Source: Brassica napus | Lineage: Eukaryota; Streptophyta; Magnoliopsida; Brassicales; Brassicaceae | NCBI RefSeq assembly: GCF_020379485.1 | Contig: NC_063449.1 | Location: forward strand, 36,701,473 to 36,765,472 | Reading direction: 5' to 3' | DNA length: 64,000 bases | Shown: one piece after another, positions 11,985-24,189 of the stretch | Position numbering within the stretch: position 1 is the stretch's first letter | How the letters are laid out: every line of letters starts with the position of its first letter | Program-made: the position numbers and the translations under genes | The notes under the pieces: generated by a model | Told to the model about the DNA's origin: nothing | The model's database searches: none | The model's input: only the letters and a program-made list of their open reading frames with translations

Positions 11985-14900
11985 GTGGTACTTAGCTGGA
12001 ACTGTTGTGGGTTGGGGAACCCCACAACAGTCCAGCGCTTGAAGGAGATCAATCGGCGAAACTCTCCTGATATATTTTTCCTTTACGAAACGAGAAATAA
12101 CTCTGCTATGATCACTAAGACCTTGGATTGGCTCAACCTTGATAACACTCATGTTGTTCCCCCGAAAGCATCAGGAGGAGGTGGTCTGTTCCTGATATGG
12201 AACAACAACATCAAACTCACCATCAGAAATTCAACCCACAACTATATTGACACTATGGTAGAATACAAAGGCCTATGCTTTCAAGCTACCTTTGTGTATG
12301 GTGAACCTGATCACGCTAAAAGAAATGCTGTCTGGAATGAATTAACGGCATTGCGACCACAAGATGGAGAGCCATGGTTCCTAACAGGGGATTTCAATGA
12401 GTTGATTGATAATAGTGAAAATAGTGGAGGACAAGTAAGGGCATAAGGTACCTTCTGCGCTTTTAGAACCTTCCTCTCAACAAATGATCTCTTCGATATC
12501 AAACACTATGGCAACTTCCTCTCCTGGAGAGGAAAGCGTAACTCCCAAGTAGTGCAGTGTAGACTCGATAGAGCACTCAGCAACAGTGAGTGGATAGACT
12601 TGTTTCCCTCATGTAGAAGCCAGTATCTGAGATACGAAGGGTCAGATCACAGACCCATCGTCACTTTCCTCGACACTACAAAGCAAAAAGTCACAAGAAT
12701 TTTCCGTTATGACAGGAGATTGAAAGATAACCAGGAGATCAAGGAGATTATTAAACATACCTGGGAGCGACATCCTCATCTCAAAGTGGAAATCAAACTT
12801 TCTCTCTGTCGCAAAGCCATCTGCAAATGGAGAAAGCTCTTTCATGAGAACAGCAAGAAGAAGCTAGAAGATCTGAGAGAGAAATTGGATACAGCAATGT
12901 CAAGCCAAAACCTAAATGAAAGTATCATACAACAAATCAACAAGGAACTACTAATCTCCTATAAAAAGGAAGAAGAGTTTTGGAAGCAAAGGAGTAGACA
13001 ACTCTGGCTAACATTGGGTGATGCTAATACAAGCTACTTTCATGTGGGTACAAAAGGCAGAAAGGCCAGAAATAGACTAACAGTACTAGAGGATGATCGA
13101 GGAATACCTTGGTTTGAGCAAGATCAAATCTCGAATGTCATCTGCAACTTCTACAAGGATCTGTTTACTTCATCAAACCAAGATGGATCGCAAACGGTCC
13201 ATAAAGCATTGACCCCCTGCATCACAAATCAAGTGAATGAGAGGCTTATCCGAGACCCTACTCCTGAAGAAGTTCGAGAAGCAACCTTTGCCATACACCC
13301 AGACAAGGCCCCAGGCCCCGATGGCTTCTCTGCAAGCTTCTTCCAAGCTAACTGGGAGGTTGTGGGGCCAGCAGTCACCCAGGAGATCCAAATGTTCTTC
13401 AGATCAGGCTCCCTCAGTCCCTCGCAGAATGAAACACACGTTAGATTGATTCCAAAAACCACAGGAGCAAAAAGAGTAGCAGACTATCGCCCTATTTCCC
13501 TATGCAATGTCTACTTCAAGATAATATCAAAGATGCTATCTCTGAGACTTAAACCAGTTCTCAACCTGATCATATCAGAGAATCAGTCAGCTTTCATCCC
13601 AGACAGAGCCATTTCAGACAACGTGCTTATAACCCATGAAGTTCTACAATATCACAAAACCTCTAAAGCGCAAAAAGATGTACAGTGGCTATTAAAACCA
13701 GCATGTCAAAGGCAAATGACAGGGTCGAATGGAACTTCATAAAACAAGTGTTCGAAAGACTGGGATTTCACGACAAATGGACAAACCTGATAATGCAATG
13801 TCTAACTACAGTCTCCTACTCGTATCTAATCAATGAGACAGCACAAGGATATGTGAAACCAGAGAGAGGTATCAGACAGGGTGACCCCCTATCTCCATAT
13901 CTATTTATTCTATGCGGGGAGGTCCTATCTGGTTTATGTACAAAGGCAGCCAGAGAGGGTACCTTGCATGGCATCAGAGTCGCAAGAGGAAGTCCTAGAA
14001 TTAACCATCTACTCTTTGCAGACGACACGATGTTTTTCTGATATGCTACTAGAGAAATCTGCACCAAACTAAACGACATTCTCCTGGAATATGAGAAGGC
14101 ATCGGGTCAAAAGATTAATAATGAGAAATCATCAATTACTTTCTCGTCAAAAACCCCCACAGAAACAAAAACGCTTGCTAAAGAATGCCTGAACATAGCA
14201 AGAGAAGGAGTATCCGGAAAATACCTTGGTCTCCCCGATCATTTTGGTAGACGGAAGAGGGACTTGTTCACATCTGTTGTTGATAAAATTCGGCAACGAG
14301 CAGCCAGTCGATCCACAAGATTCCTCTCCAAAGCAGGCAAGCTAACCATGCTAAAGTCTGTTCTCACCGCCATACCAACTTATCCCATGTCGTGTTTTGA
14401 ACTACCTGCGAGTTTATGCAAAAGAATCCAATCAGTTTTAACTCGTTATTGGTGGGATGACTAGAATGAAAAAAGAAGATGAGTTGGATATCATGGGATA
14501 AACTAGCTAAACCGAAGACAGATGGGGGACTAGGATTTCGGGATATACAGATTTTCAATCAAGCTCTCCTAGCAAAGCAAGCCTGAAGAATCCTAACAGT
14601 ACCAGACTGCCTCCTAGCAAGAGTACTTAAAGGAAAATACTGTCATCAAACATCATTCCTTTAAGCATCAAACCTGTATGTCTGTTCTCACAGGTGGAAG
14701 AGTATCTTACATGGTAGGGACCTATTGATAGGAAACTTGGGAAAATCTATAGGAAACGGATGTACTACAAGGATATGGAAAGACTCCTGGATCTCCCTAG
14801 ATCAACAGTTCAAACCTTATGGCCCTATACCCGAAGCGGCACTAGACTAAACGGTCTCAGATCTTCTAACTACTGATATGAATTGGAACAAAAGCAGGAT

Positions 14901-15990
14901 TGAAGAGCTCTTACCTAATCTCTCGACACAAATCCAATGCTTACGTCCAGGCCATCCAGAAACGGAAGATATCTTCATCTGGCAGCCGCTTCCATCGGGT
15001 GTATACTCAGCAAGATCGGGCTACTGCACTGCAGTATCACAAAAACAGACATCATGCTCAACACAAACCTTTGACTGGATACGAGATGTGTGGAAACAAG
15101 AATGCTCACCAAAAATGAAAGTCTTTCCATGGTCGATCATCCAGAAAGCACTTCCACTAGGCGAAAATCTACAGAGCAGAGGAGCAAGGTCAGAGGTAGT
15201 GTGCGTCGAATGTAAGGAACAAGAAACGGCGATTCATACCTTCTTTATATGCCCATTCGCATGTGAAGTGTGGGATAAAGTCCCTTTGAAAAATGTAGTT
15301 CACATAGCTACAGGAGATAACATTAAAGAGGTAATAGCCGCATTCAGAACCGCTTGCTGCCTCCCACCGACAGGTATATCCAGAACGATTCTTCCCTGGA
15401 TTGTTTGGTCACTATGGACAGCAAGGAATCTACATATCTTTGAGAACAGAGTCTTATCAGTAGAGGAAGTGGCAACGAAAGGTCTAAGCCTAGCTAGAGA
15501 GTGGATCAACGCACAAGGAACGGTACAAGGAGTCAGAGAAGAAATACCTAGATCAATCAAGAGTAAAACTCCTCAGGCGAATCCACTCCTTGTCAGCACA
15601 TGCAGATCTGACGCTGCTTGGGATAAATTGTCAAAAAGGGCGGGACTTGCTTGGAGCATAACAGGAGGAACACTGAGAATCGACAGACAGGGAAGCCTCA
15701 CTGAGAATCATGTCTCTTCTCCGATCGTCGCAGAAGCCCTAGCTCTCCGATCGGGTCTCATCGCCGCGGTAGAACTTGAAATCCCACGGATCAGAATGTT
15801 CTATGACAACTCAACGCTCATCCGAGCCATCAACTTCGACATGCAGGCCAAGGAAATCTTCGGAATCATCCGTGATATCCATCGAATCTCCTCTGCGTTC
15901 ATCGAAATTTCTTTTCATCATCTATCTCGTGATCTGATCAAAGATGTCGATCAGATTGCCAAAAGGACCCTACGCGGCCCAGTTGTTTAA
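11985..15990 (+). pseudogene. LINE ORF2 (endonuclease, reverse transcriptase, RNase H), broken
   Basis: The apurinic-type endonuclease spans about 11985-12660, with LSWNCCGLGN, YETRN, FLTGDFNELID and the terminal SDHRPIV. Reverse transcriptase follows, with DKAPGPDGFSASFF, RLIPKTTGAKRVADYRPISL, RGIRQGDPLSPYLF and the catalytic FADD at about 14020-14031. Then come a zf-RVT segment (near 15076-15290) and RNase H (SDAAW, AEALAL) to 15990. Lesions: TAA at 12444-12446, a frameshift near 13680, TGA at 14039-14041, TAG at 14461-14463 and more stops to 14878. In RT motif A the sequence is TSMSKANDRVEW, where TDMSKAYDRVEW is usual, so the first catalytic Asp appears to be Ser. No ATG opens the endonuclease frame. 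This copy cannot make a full ORF2 protein. Confidence 0.92.
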
Positions 15991-16413
15991 TTTCCCTGGT
16001 TGGGCTTGACTTGGGCCTGAGGCCATGTTTCTTTAATTTCCAATTAATCAAAGTTGTGCACAGAAAAAAAAAACTGAGCTAGAATGAAACTAAAGCATAA
16101 GAGTTGGAATTGGAAGAACTACAATACATAGACCAATATTGAATCAGGAAGGTTTACAATTTCTTTTGGAGAGTTTGGGAACAAATGCATAAATAGGAAT
16201 GATGATAGGAAATAGAGGTGGAGAAGGTGACAATGAGGTCATCATCGTAGAAGACCAAGTTCCTAATAAATTGGAGCATCTTCAAGTTTGGCAAACCAAT
16301 ATCAGGACATAGAGTAAGAGTAGAAGAAGAAGGAAACTTACGTGAATTCATAAGCCTTGTTTGTATTCAGGGAAACCAAGCTCCAGTTTAGGGAAAGTAG
16401 ATGCATCTTAAAC

Positions 16414-16972
16414 CTGCGGGATTGGAAGGATTTGTCCAATGGTCACAACAACTTTCTTTGCATATCCTCCTCCAGAAAGAAGAGCACAGACCTGAGACAA
16501 ATAGAGCAGTGTCAGAAAGTTTAAGACTTTACTCTAAGCCTACGTAGAGGATTTGAAGGCAATCCATCATAAACAGGACAAAGCTTAATCAATAGTTAAA
16601 CAGATGAAAACAAATTGCAAGCAAAAACTTCTCCAACACTATCTCAGTTGTTCTATCAAAAAGAACATGAAATGAGCATCAATCAGCATATTCACACCAA
16701 TCCTACAATCAATCTCAGGAACTGAACACAGACTGAGTATTATAATTTCTAACCACAATCTTGTAAATTCAGTAATCTCTATCTGGTTTCCGACTTTCCG
16801 GCGAGTGACAGACATGACGATGGATTCAATGGTTCCTAAGCACTGGAGACCAATGGCAAGGGATAAAGCCAGGTGGTGGAGAGTAGCAGTTCCTTGAACT
16901 ATAATAAGAACCTCATATTCATACACTTTTGGGTCTCTGACGTTCCTGGCTCGAGATCAAGATTGCCTTCAT
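16414..16972 (-). pseudogene. Truncated quinone oxidoreductase (PIG3-like zinc-binding dehydrogenase family) fragment
   Basis: The minus-strand ATG at 16972 opens MKAILIS. After a one-base slip the reading is EPGTSET and then VRDPKVYEYEVLI, ending in LQCLGTIESIVMSVTRRKVGNQ at 16783. A second exon at 16491-16414, behind a CAG acceptor, reads VCALLSGGGYAKKVVVTIGQILPIPQ. This is the N-terminal GroES-like part of the NADPH quinone oxidoreductase PIG3 family (compare Arabidopsis At4g21580, from memory). The exon-1 donor is AT instead of GT, there is at least one frameshift, and everything after the second exon (the Rossmann domain) is missing. A TATATA motif at 17175-17186 and a leader-like stretch suggest the promoter was copied too. 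Not functional as an enzyme. Confidence 0.75.
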
Positions 16973-17589
16973 TCTTTGTCAATGAAAACCAAAGCAAGGG
17001 TTTTGAAAGCACTTTAGAAAGTTACATGATTAAAAGAGCTAAAGAAAACATTCTTCATAACTGAAACTCACCAGAAAGAAAATTAGATTCACAGTTTTGT
17101 TTGCCATCGATTGCTGCGATTATTTGGTTTCTGCGAATGTGGTGAAGGGCGGAGAAGCTAAAAGCATAAGGATGGATATATAAGGTATAAAGATGAAGGA
17201 ATAGAAAGAGTTTCACGACGTTTGATTGTTGCAGTAAAGAATGAGGTTTTATGACTGATTATTAATGGGGTTTATGACATTAGAGAAGAGAAACCGAAGG
17301 GATGATGACAGTACGGTTGGTTTACTCCAATGAGAATTAGGAAGACGAAGCATGTTTGGTGATTGAGATTTTTTTACTTTACTCTGCAACAGCTGTTTTG
17401 ACGTGGCAAAATAACTCTTTTTCGTTGGTCGATTTTTTAATCCTACGTAGATAAGTTGATTATTTAGAACTTTTATTATTGTAATATTTTATTAGGAAAA
17501 TAATAGTCTTTTCGTCCACACATGCAAATTTTTTTAAATAGTTTTTGAATTAGTTTATTTGATTTTATATGAATTCTATTATGATATTA

Positions 17590-18960
17590 GAAATTTTAGG
17601 CAATTTTTTATTGTCACACCAATACTTTATATAGTATAAAATTTCTTGTTTTATAAAGTAATTTAAATGTAGTTTAAAATATTGATTACTGATTATAATT
17701 TATTCATTTTAAATATATTTATATTCGTGTATGAGTACGCAAAAATCACTTAGTTATATATGTAATATTGATTTCGTTTAAAAAAATATTAACATTTGAA
17801 TTATTTAAAGATATTTTAAAATTTAGGCAATTCCTTATAATTATACCAATACTCTATATTGTAGAAAACTTCTTGCATTATATATATAGATTTTTTTGTT
17901 TTGTTAATATTGTTATTTTCTTTTGATTTACTATTATATTTTAATAGTTAGCATTTTTAGTAAGTTATGAAATGTTAGTATTTATTTTATTAGTTTAAGT
18001 TATATATGTAATATTAATTTCGTTTTTAATATATTTTTTTTTTTTGATTTTTCGGTTTGTTAATTTAACTATTTTAACATTAATTTACCATTTTATTTTA
18101 GTATAAAATTTATTTAGATTTATTATACCTATGAAGTCATATTAACATTTAACTTTTTTAATGATATTATAAGTTTATGCAATTTCTTATAATCATACCA
18201 ATACTTTATATAGTAGAAAACTTCTTTCATTGTAAATGGTTTTAGATTTTTGTGTTTGTTAATATTACTATTTTGCTTTTGATTTTCCATTTTATTTTAA
18301 TAGTTAGCATTTTTAGTAAGTTATAAAATGGTATATTTTTTTGTTAGTTTAAATTACATATGTAATATTAATTTCGTTTTAATAAATATTTTTTGTTTTT
18401 TTGTTTGTTAATTTAACTATTATAACTTTAATTTACCATTTTATTTTGGTATAAAATGTATTTTAAGTTTATTATACCTAAGAAGGCATATTTTTGGGGT
18501 TAATATTACTATTTTGCTTTTGATTTTCCATTTTACTTTATAGTTAGCATTTTTAGGTGAGTTTTCAAATGTTAATATTTATACTGTTAGTTTAAGTTAT
18601 ACATGTAATATTAATTACAATTTTTATAAATAATAACATTTGAATTCTTTAATTTAATGATGTTATAACATTTAGGCAATTTCTTATAATCATACCAATA
18701 CTTTTTGTAGTAGAAAATTTCTTGCATTGTTAATGGTTTTAGATATTTGTTTGTTTGTTAATATTACTATTTTGCTTTTGATATTCCACTTTACTTTAAT
18801 TAGTTAGCATTTTTAAGTAAGTTATGGTTAATATTTGTTTTGTTAGTTTAAGTTATATATATATGTAATATTAGTTTCGCTTTAAATTTTTTTTTTGGAA
18901 ATGTAACATTTTAGAAATAATAATTTAAATTAATGATTTGTCAAATTTTGATAGGTTTTT
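17590..18960. repeat. Degenerate tandem array, about four units
   Basis: The motif AGGCAATTTCTTATAATCAT with ACCAATACTTTATATAGTAG recurs near 17600, 17824, 18177 and 18674. The companion block TTAGCATTTTTAGTAAGTTA recurs near 17947, 18304, 18543 and 18803. Unit length varies from about 220 to 500 bp through internal loss. No coding potential. It lies just inside the Helitron-like 5' terminus at 19107. Confidence 0.7.
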
Positions 18961-19719
18961 TAAAATTCTATGTGGACACATACTGGAAAAATTAACATAT
19001 TTTAAATTAACAAATTAGAATAATAATTTGTCATAATACGATGGGTGATTTTAAATTCTATGTGGACGTATTTAATAGCTTATAGGCTCAACTTTTATAT
19101 AGATAGATTTATGTTAAATTTCCAAATATTTAGTATATATATGAATAATGATTTATTTATTAGTTTGTCTTATTTGATAAACTAATCAATCGACGCCGAC
19201 TAAAACTCTTAGTCTTCCAAATTAACAATGCGGATTCGAATCCGGCAACCTGTTGTAAATTCTAAATTGCCTCTTTTTATTTGAGACAATTTTTTCTATT
19301 AGAATTGTCTAATATTAATTGTGTGTTGAAATAAATTAACTTCAATACATAATTGCTTATATCTGTTTATTTACCCTCTTTTATATTTTTGTTATCATTA
19401 TTCTATATATTATAGTAAATGTAAAAGGATTATAGTGAAAACGACACAGATGATCGTATTTCGTGAAGCTTGATTTAAACAAAAACAGAGAAGCAAGTGA
19501 TGTAATGATGATAATCTAATCTTTCCAGATCAAAAACAAAGACATGAATACACTCTTGACTCTTCTGTACGAGATTAGTTATACACTAGGGTTGCGCACT
19601 TATATAATAAAAATTAAAATATATAGTATTAACAAATTAAATATGTATATGTGTTTGAATTATTTTAATGTGCAACAGTTATGTTTTCTTTATATAATCA
19701 TCTATATGTTGGGTTGGAC

Positions 19720-20251
19720 CCCTGTTCTAAAAATCGGCCGCCTAGCCGCCTAGGCGCTACGCGTCATTCTTCCGCCCCGATTTATGCCAAATCGGTTTAA
19801 AAATCGGATATCCGATTTTTTCCGCCTAGACCGCCTAAATGACCGCCTAGCCGCCTAGCCGCCTAAATGACCGCCTAGCTGCCTAGGCGGCCGCCTAATC
19901 TATTTTTTTTTTTTTTTAATTTTTTTTAATTTTTTTAATTTTTTTTATTTTATTTTTAATAATATTTTTATTTTTTATTTGATCTAAAATTTTATAAATA
20001 TCATTTATATTCATAATTTTGATAAAAAATACACTATATTAAGTTTATATATTCTATTTGTGTGTTTTATACAATCTTAAACATGAAAATGTATTAATGT
20101 TACACACAATTAAAGATTAACATGTTTTATAACACAGTAAACCATCTAAAAATTCTGCCCCGCATAATTTCTGATTAATCCCCGATTTTCTCTTTAGGCA
20201 CTAGGCCCAACCCGACCGCCCGACTAGCGCCTAGCGCGTTCCCGAACAGGG
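19720..20251. mobile_element. Non-autonomous hAT element with CCGCCTAG clusters
   Basis: The 532-bp element begins CCCTGTTC and ends GAACAGGG, and is flanked by a perfect 8-bp duplication GGTTGGAC (19712-19719 and 20252-20259), the hAT signature. The first 190 bp is packed with CCGCCTAG/CTAGGCGG words on both strands; the middle is T-rich; the last 100 bp again contains CTAGCGCCTAGCG. No transposase. It contrasts sharply in G+C with its surroundings. Confidence 0.9.
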
Positions 20252-20259
20252 GGTTGGAC

Positions 20260-22974
20260 TGAGCATTTGTAATTGTAATTGTGGAGTGAAATATATTTTG
20301 AATTTATGATGAGCCTGATCGATTTGGGATTAAAATTTTTATCACCGTGTTTATACCTATAAAAACCGTAATGTGGTCATCAAGTGAATTTTTATTACAA
20401 AACAGGTTCCACAACTTTTTTAATACTTTACTTTAACATCACTGAGAATATTTTAATGGTTTTAGAACAAGCAACTTAGTGGTGTTTCCAAAATTGAATT
20501 ACTTTGACTTTATTCTTCCACGAGGTTTTGAAGGGTTTCAACTGGACGACTAAATTGATGCAACCCATTTTCTTGCTTTAAGTCGTTAGCTGAAAATATA
20601 TATTATTTAATTTGAATATATATTAAATAAAAATCCATATTAATACAATTTTATGATTATTTTGTATCTTCTTATAACAAAACAAATTAAGTCATTGACC
20701 ACAAAATTTTCAAAGTGGGATTTTAAAATTTCTGATAATTTATAGTCATTTTAAAAATTCAAAATGTAACATATACGAAAAAATCTAATTTTTTTTTATT
20801 ATATGGTTAATGTGATTGTTTAATTTCTTTTAATAATATAAAATTAGACAAAAATGAATAAAGATACAAAAATTGTTATCAAATCTTTATTATTCATAAT
20901 CATTAATGGTCATATATACGTTAATCATATTAAATAATTTCGTAGCTTTTATTTAAGGAAACTGCGAGAATATTCTTTTATACACTATTTATCAATTTGA
21001 TAGTTAGTTTAATAAAAAATATAATATAAATTAAGATGAACCAACCTATTTTTCTAAGAATTCCGAATTTCATTCTCATGATGACAAGTGACTACAAAAC
21101 AATGTTGTAATGTTTCTCAATTAATATAAAAGAGACTCTATAGGTAGATCCAAAGATGTATATTTTAAACATGCTTTAGAGACATTAAATTTTTTGGATC
21201 TATAGGCTAATGCCAGATACTGCTCCTTGTGCCCTTTCCATTTTTTCTTTTACAATTTTCTTTTCGTTATAAAATAAAACGCCGACATAAAACATTGATC
21301 GGTCATGCCTCGTATCTTATTGTTTATCTATAAAGTAATACGCGAACAATAGTATACAAATATCAAAGAAGATTCATGAGATCAGCGGTGCCTAGCCTAC
21401 ATTCTTTTCTATTATTTATTATTACCGTCAAACTCCGCTGATATATCTGTTATTGATATCAGCTAGAATTACATTCCTTTAAAAATGCTTAATACTAACG
21501 GTTATCAAAAAAGTACTTGACATATGCTTTGATTTTCAGATTATGGATGAGGTTCAGGGATGGCTGGCACCAATCTATAGAAGTTTTAAATATTATTTTT
21601 ATATTTAGAATTAAAATATTTATAGTATTTATATAAAACAATAATTTGTTTCTGTCACTTGCTAATTTTATATATGAACATGTGTGGTATTATTTTTAAA
21701 TTGCCAACATACCATTTCCCATGCTCGTTGATATATCTGAATTATACGTTCATTTTCTGTATACCCATGCATGGTAAGACCGTATATACATACGTAATAA
21801 TTAAACTAATCTAATGACATAGGCTGACGCAAGATGCAGCTATATGGTTTTACGTATTTTACATATCCGGGTTAATTTGCATCATCAATGTATCCACCAC
21901 TATAGATAGATAAACATGATCTATGTTTTCATTAACTTGTTAACTAAAAACCTTTAGAATAAACTTTGTTTTAGCAAACATTGCTTTCAATATTAATTTG
22001 TTGGATAAAATTTCAGCAGATAACGAAGTATTCTTGGTGCTTTTTTGGGTGCCCGAAAATTCAGAATCGTTGACATATAAATACATTTCCATAAAAGTGA
22101 AAATAACCGTTGATATGAATATTGTGAGTCTTCAAATGTTGAACCAGACTTGCGTTCTTCTGGCCATATGGATCTATAAAGAGTTTTAAATTTTTGTCTT
22201 CCTGTATCTTAATTACGCTCAAGATTAATTCCTTCTTTAAACTGTTGCAAAATGCTATAAAATGAATAAATAAAACGTATCCCATGCGCTGCTCATAGAA
22301 CCTACTGGCATTGCCGCATTGATGGCATCATATCTAAATACATCCCCTCGTCAACACACTTGTAACTAATACCAAAACAATCACATTTTAAAGAGTGGAA
22401 TTATATGACTTTTCTACTATATATCAACAGTATCTTGGTATAGATACCATCAAAGATTAATAGACCAGTCAATTTTGAGCATATCAAGATTTGATCTATC
22501 CCGAAAATATATATAGTAGATTAAATAGGGATAGAACAAGAATCACTCATTATGCATATGTGACAATACGTGGTCGAAGGAATCAAACCATGAACAAAGA
22601 AAATGGAATATATCTCATAATTTGGCGTGAGAAATTTTTTATTGATTAACAGTACTTATACATATATAAAACAATTCCTCAAAAAACCCTAATCAAGTAT
22701 TATGTCTCATTAGAAAAACTCTTCACACTCAAGAGTGTAGAGAAAAAATTTCACAAGAAAAATACTAGACCACAAACTCTAGAAAAAGGGCAAAAGCAAA
22801 GCCTGGTTACAAAAACCACATACTAAAATACATAATCACGTTCGTACGTACTATTACATTAATCAAAAGATGACTGAAAGTGAAACCCCTTCAGAATTAA
22901 AAACCAATCAAACAAAAGAAAAAACAAAATAAGAATAAATCTCACAGATATATTGTTTGTGTGTGTTTTATTGT
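20260..22974. other. AT-rich intergenic DNA and TCP15 3' flank
   Basis: No gene or bounded repeat found. Short frames at 21998-22285 show no family resemblance. The last several hundred bases probably contain the TCP15 3' UTR, including A-rich polyadenylation-like motifs near 22900-22940. Confidence 0.6.
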
Positions 22975-23922
22975 CTAGGAATGATGACTTGTGGTTCCAT
23001 CTTCCTGATGGCTGTGATGATGATCTCCGTCGCGGTTTTGCTGGTTCGCCGTCTCCTGAACCGGCCGGTAAGCAGCGTTCAACGCCCCTAAAACTCCATA
23101 ATGGTTATGTTCTCCACCTCCTCCTCCGTAACCAGACGCCAAAGGCTGTCCGGAAAACAAAGCAATGGGAGCTGCAAAATTCATGAGATGTACTCCTGCT
23201 CCTCCTCCTACTCCGCCGCCACTACCACTGTTCGTGTTGTAAGCGTCAGCCGAATGATGAGGATTGATATTAAAAGCCCATAGATTCTGCGTATTATCAC
23301 CACTGCTCCAAAACGGCGCCGTAGCAGGAGTCTGACTCGTAGGTAAAGATCCAGCCGTTGATTGTACTAAATAGTTACCCATTTGGCTGTGATCTAAGAG
23401 CTGCGAAGAAGAAAAAGAATGTGACTCGTTCTTCGGACGCACCTGATGATGATGAGCCATCGTAGGCGAATGGAAGTAATAGCTGCTCGGAGTTGTACGA
23501 AGGTGAGCAGCAGAGAGAGAAGATCTTGAGCTACGAAGTGAGATATTAAGAGAAGTGAAGTTAGCCGGTATGGTTCCAGTCCCTGTAGCGGCTATAACCG
23601 CCGGTTCAGCTTGCTGTAGAAGCCACTCGATGGTCTCGCCGTCGGATTTATGACCTAGCTCACGTGTGAGCTGAAAGACACGTGCGGCGCACATGGCCGG
23701 CATACGGATCCTACGGCCTCGGCCTTCTACTTTGGTGTGTCTGTCCTTTGTTGAGGTTCGCTTAGGAGGTGGTTTCTTGGAGAGAGCGTTAGGGTCGGAG
23801 TTAGGTTCGGAAGAAGAAGCTGATGGGATGATGGCTAAGGAAGTGGAAGAGGAGGAAGAAGAATCAAGAAGCTGGAGAGGGAAGTTTGGTCTGTGATGAT
23901 TCTGGTTATGATCCGGATCCAT
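22975..23922 (-). CDS. TCP15: Class I TCP transcription factor TCP15
   Basis: A single-exon 315-residue protein. The TCP basic helix-loop-helix-like domain spans about residues 55-112 ([49 protein letters not shown]), followed by the class I text [18 protein letters not shown]. The start [19 protein letters not shown], the middle [18 protein letters not shown] and the end [17 protein letters not shown] match Arabidopsis TCP15 as I remember it (about 325 residues), not TCP8, 14, 22 or 23. TCP15 is a nuclear factor binding GTGGGNCC-like sites that controls cell proliferation, endoreduplication, and gibberellin- and auxin-linked growth. Class I proteins carry a conserved Cys in the domain, here in MCAAR near residue 78. 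Gly-, His- and Ser-rich tracts make up the C-terminal half. The gene appears intact. Confidence 0.96.
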   Translation of the reverse strand: MDPDHNQNHHRPNFPLQLLDSSSSSSTSLAIIPSASSSEPNSDPNALSKKPPPKRTSTKDRHTKVEGRGRRIRMPAMCAARVFQLTRELGHKSDGETIEWLLQQAEPAVIAATGTGTIPANFTSLNISLRSSRSSLSAAHLRTTPSSYYFHSPTMAHHHQVRPKNESHSFSSSQLLDHSQMGNYLVQSTAGSLPTSQTPATAPFWSSGDNTQNLWAFNINPHHSADAYNTNSGSGGGVGGGAGVHLMNFAAPIALFSGQPLASGYGGGGGEHNHYGVLGALNAAYRPVQETANQQNRDGDHHHSHQEDGTTSHHS

Positions 23923-24029
23923 TGATGATGATCGAAGATGGGTTGTGGTGGGGAAAGTGGGACTACTGTCTCTGTTATATCTTTATGTGAGCCATAGTTT
24001 CTCTATCTACCTTCTTTGTTTTTGTTGCT

Positions 24030-24065
<36 letters not shown>
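24030..24065. repeat. GA/CT microsatellite in TCP15 leader
   Basis: About 17 GA units with one A interruption on the plus strand (CT-rich on the gene's strand), roughly 110-140 bp upstream of the TCP15 start codon. CT-rich leaders are common in plants; a regulatory role is possible but unproven. Confidence 0.85.
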
Positions 24066-24182
24066 GTTATGGTCCTTAAGGACATGAAACTCCTTTCAGA
24101 TGGGAAGCTTAGCTGTGTCTGTGTCTGAGAGAGAGAAGGTTAAAGCAATGAATATGAACATGGACTTTGTTTCCTTCTTTGC

Positions 24183-24189
24183 TTTATAT
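24183..24189 (-). promoter_or_regulatory. Possible TATA box of TCP15
   Basis: Minus-strand TATAAAG about 265 bp upstream of the start codon and upstream of the CT-repeat leader. Spacing would place transcription start near 24155. Chosen by eye, no experimental support. Confidence 0.35.

Larger units (their letters stand above)
9797..16070 (+). mobile_element. Full-length non-LTR retrotransposon (plant L1-type LINE)
   Basis: The 6.27-kb element is flanked by a perfect 15-bp duplication, AAACTGAGCTAGAAT, at 9782-9796 and 16071-16085, and ends in an A tract (16064-16070). It carries the plant LINE order: 5' leader with short ORFs, ORF1 (DUF4283 domain plus zinc knuckle), then ORF2 with endonuclease, reverse transcriptase, zf-RVT and RNase H domains. 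G+C content is clearly higher than the flanks. Intact target duplications and both termini imply a fairly recent, non-truncated insertion, yet both ORFs carry stops and frameshifts, so this copy is not autonomous. Confidence 0.95.
6474..19107 (-). mobile_element. Candidate Helitron, ends only (pairing unproven)
   Basis: On the minus strand, 6501-6487 forms a CCGTGCGTAGCGCGG hairpin, followed after about nine bases by CTAG (6477-6474) and a host T, the classic Helitron 3' end. At 19107 the minus strand reads A|TCTATCTATATAAAAG, like 5' ends of crucifer AtREP-type Helitrons (host A, element TC). The orientations agree, and a captured gene fragment (16414-16972, also minus) lies between. The interval also contains a complete LINE (9797-16070), which would be a later insertion. 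The two ends could instead belong to two different broken elements; no Rep/helicase coding is visible. Confidence 0.3.

Noticed and set aside
16154..16351. Minus-strand frame with FBD/LRR-like text (LPNLKMLQ)
   Set aside because: Too short and too weak to call an F-box fragment.
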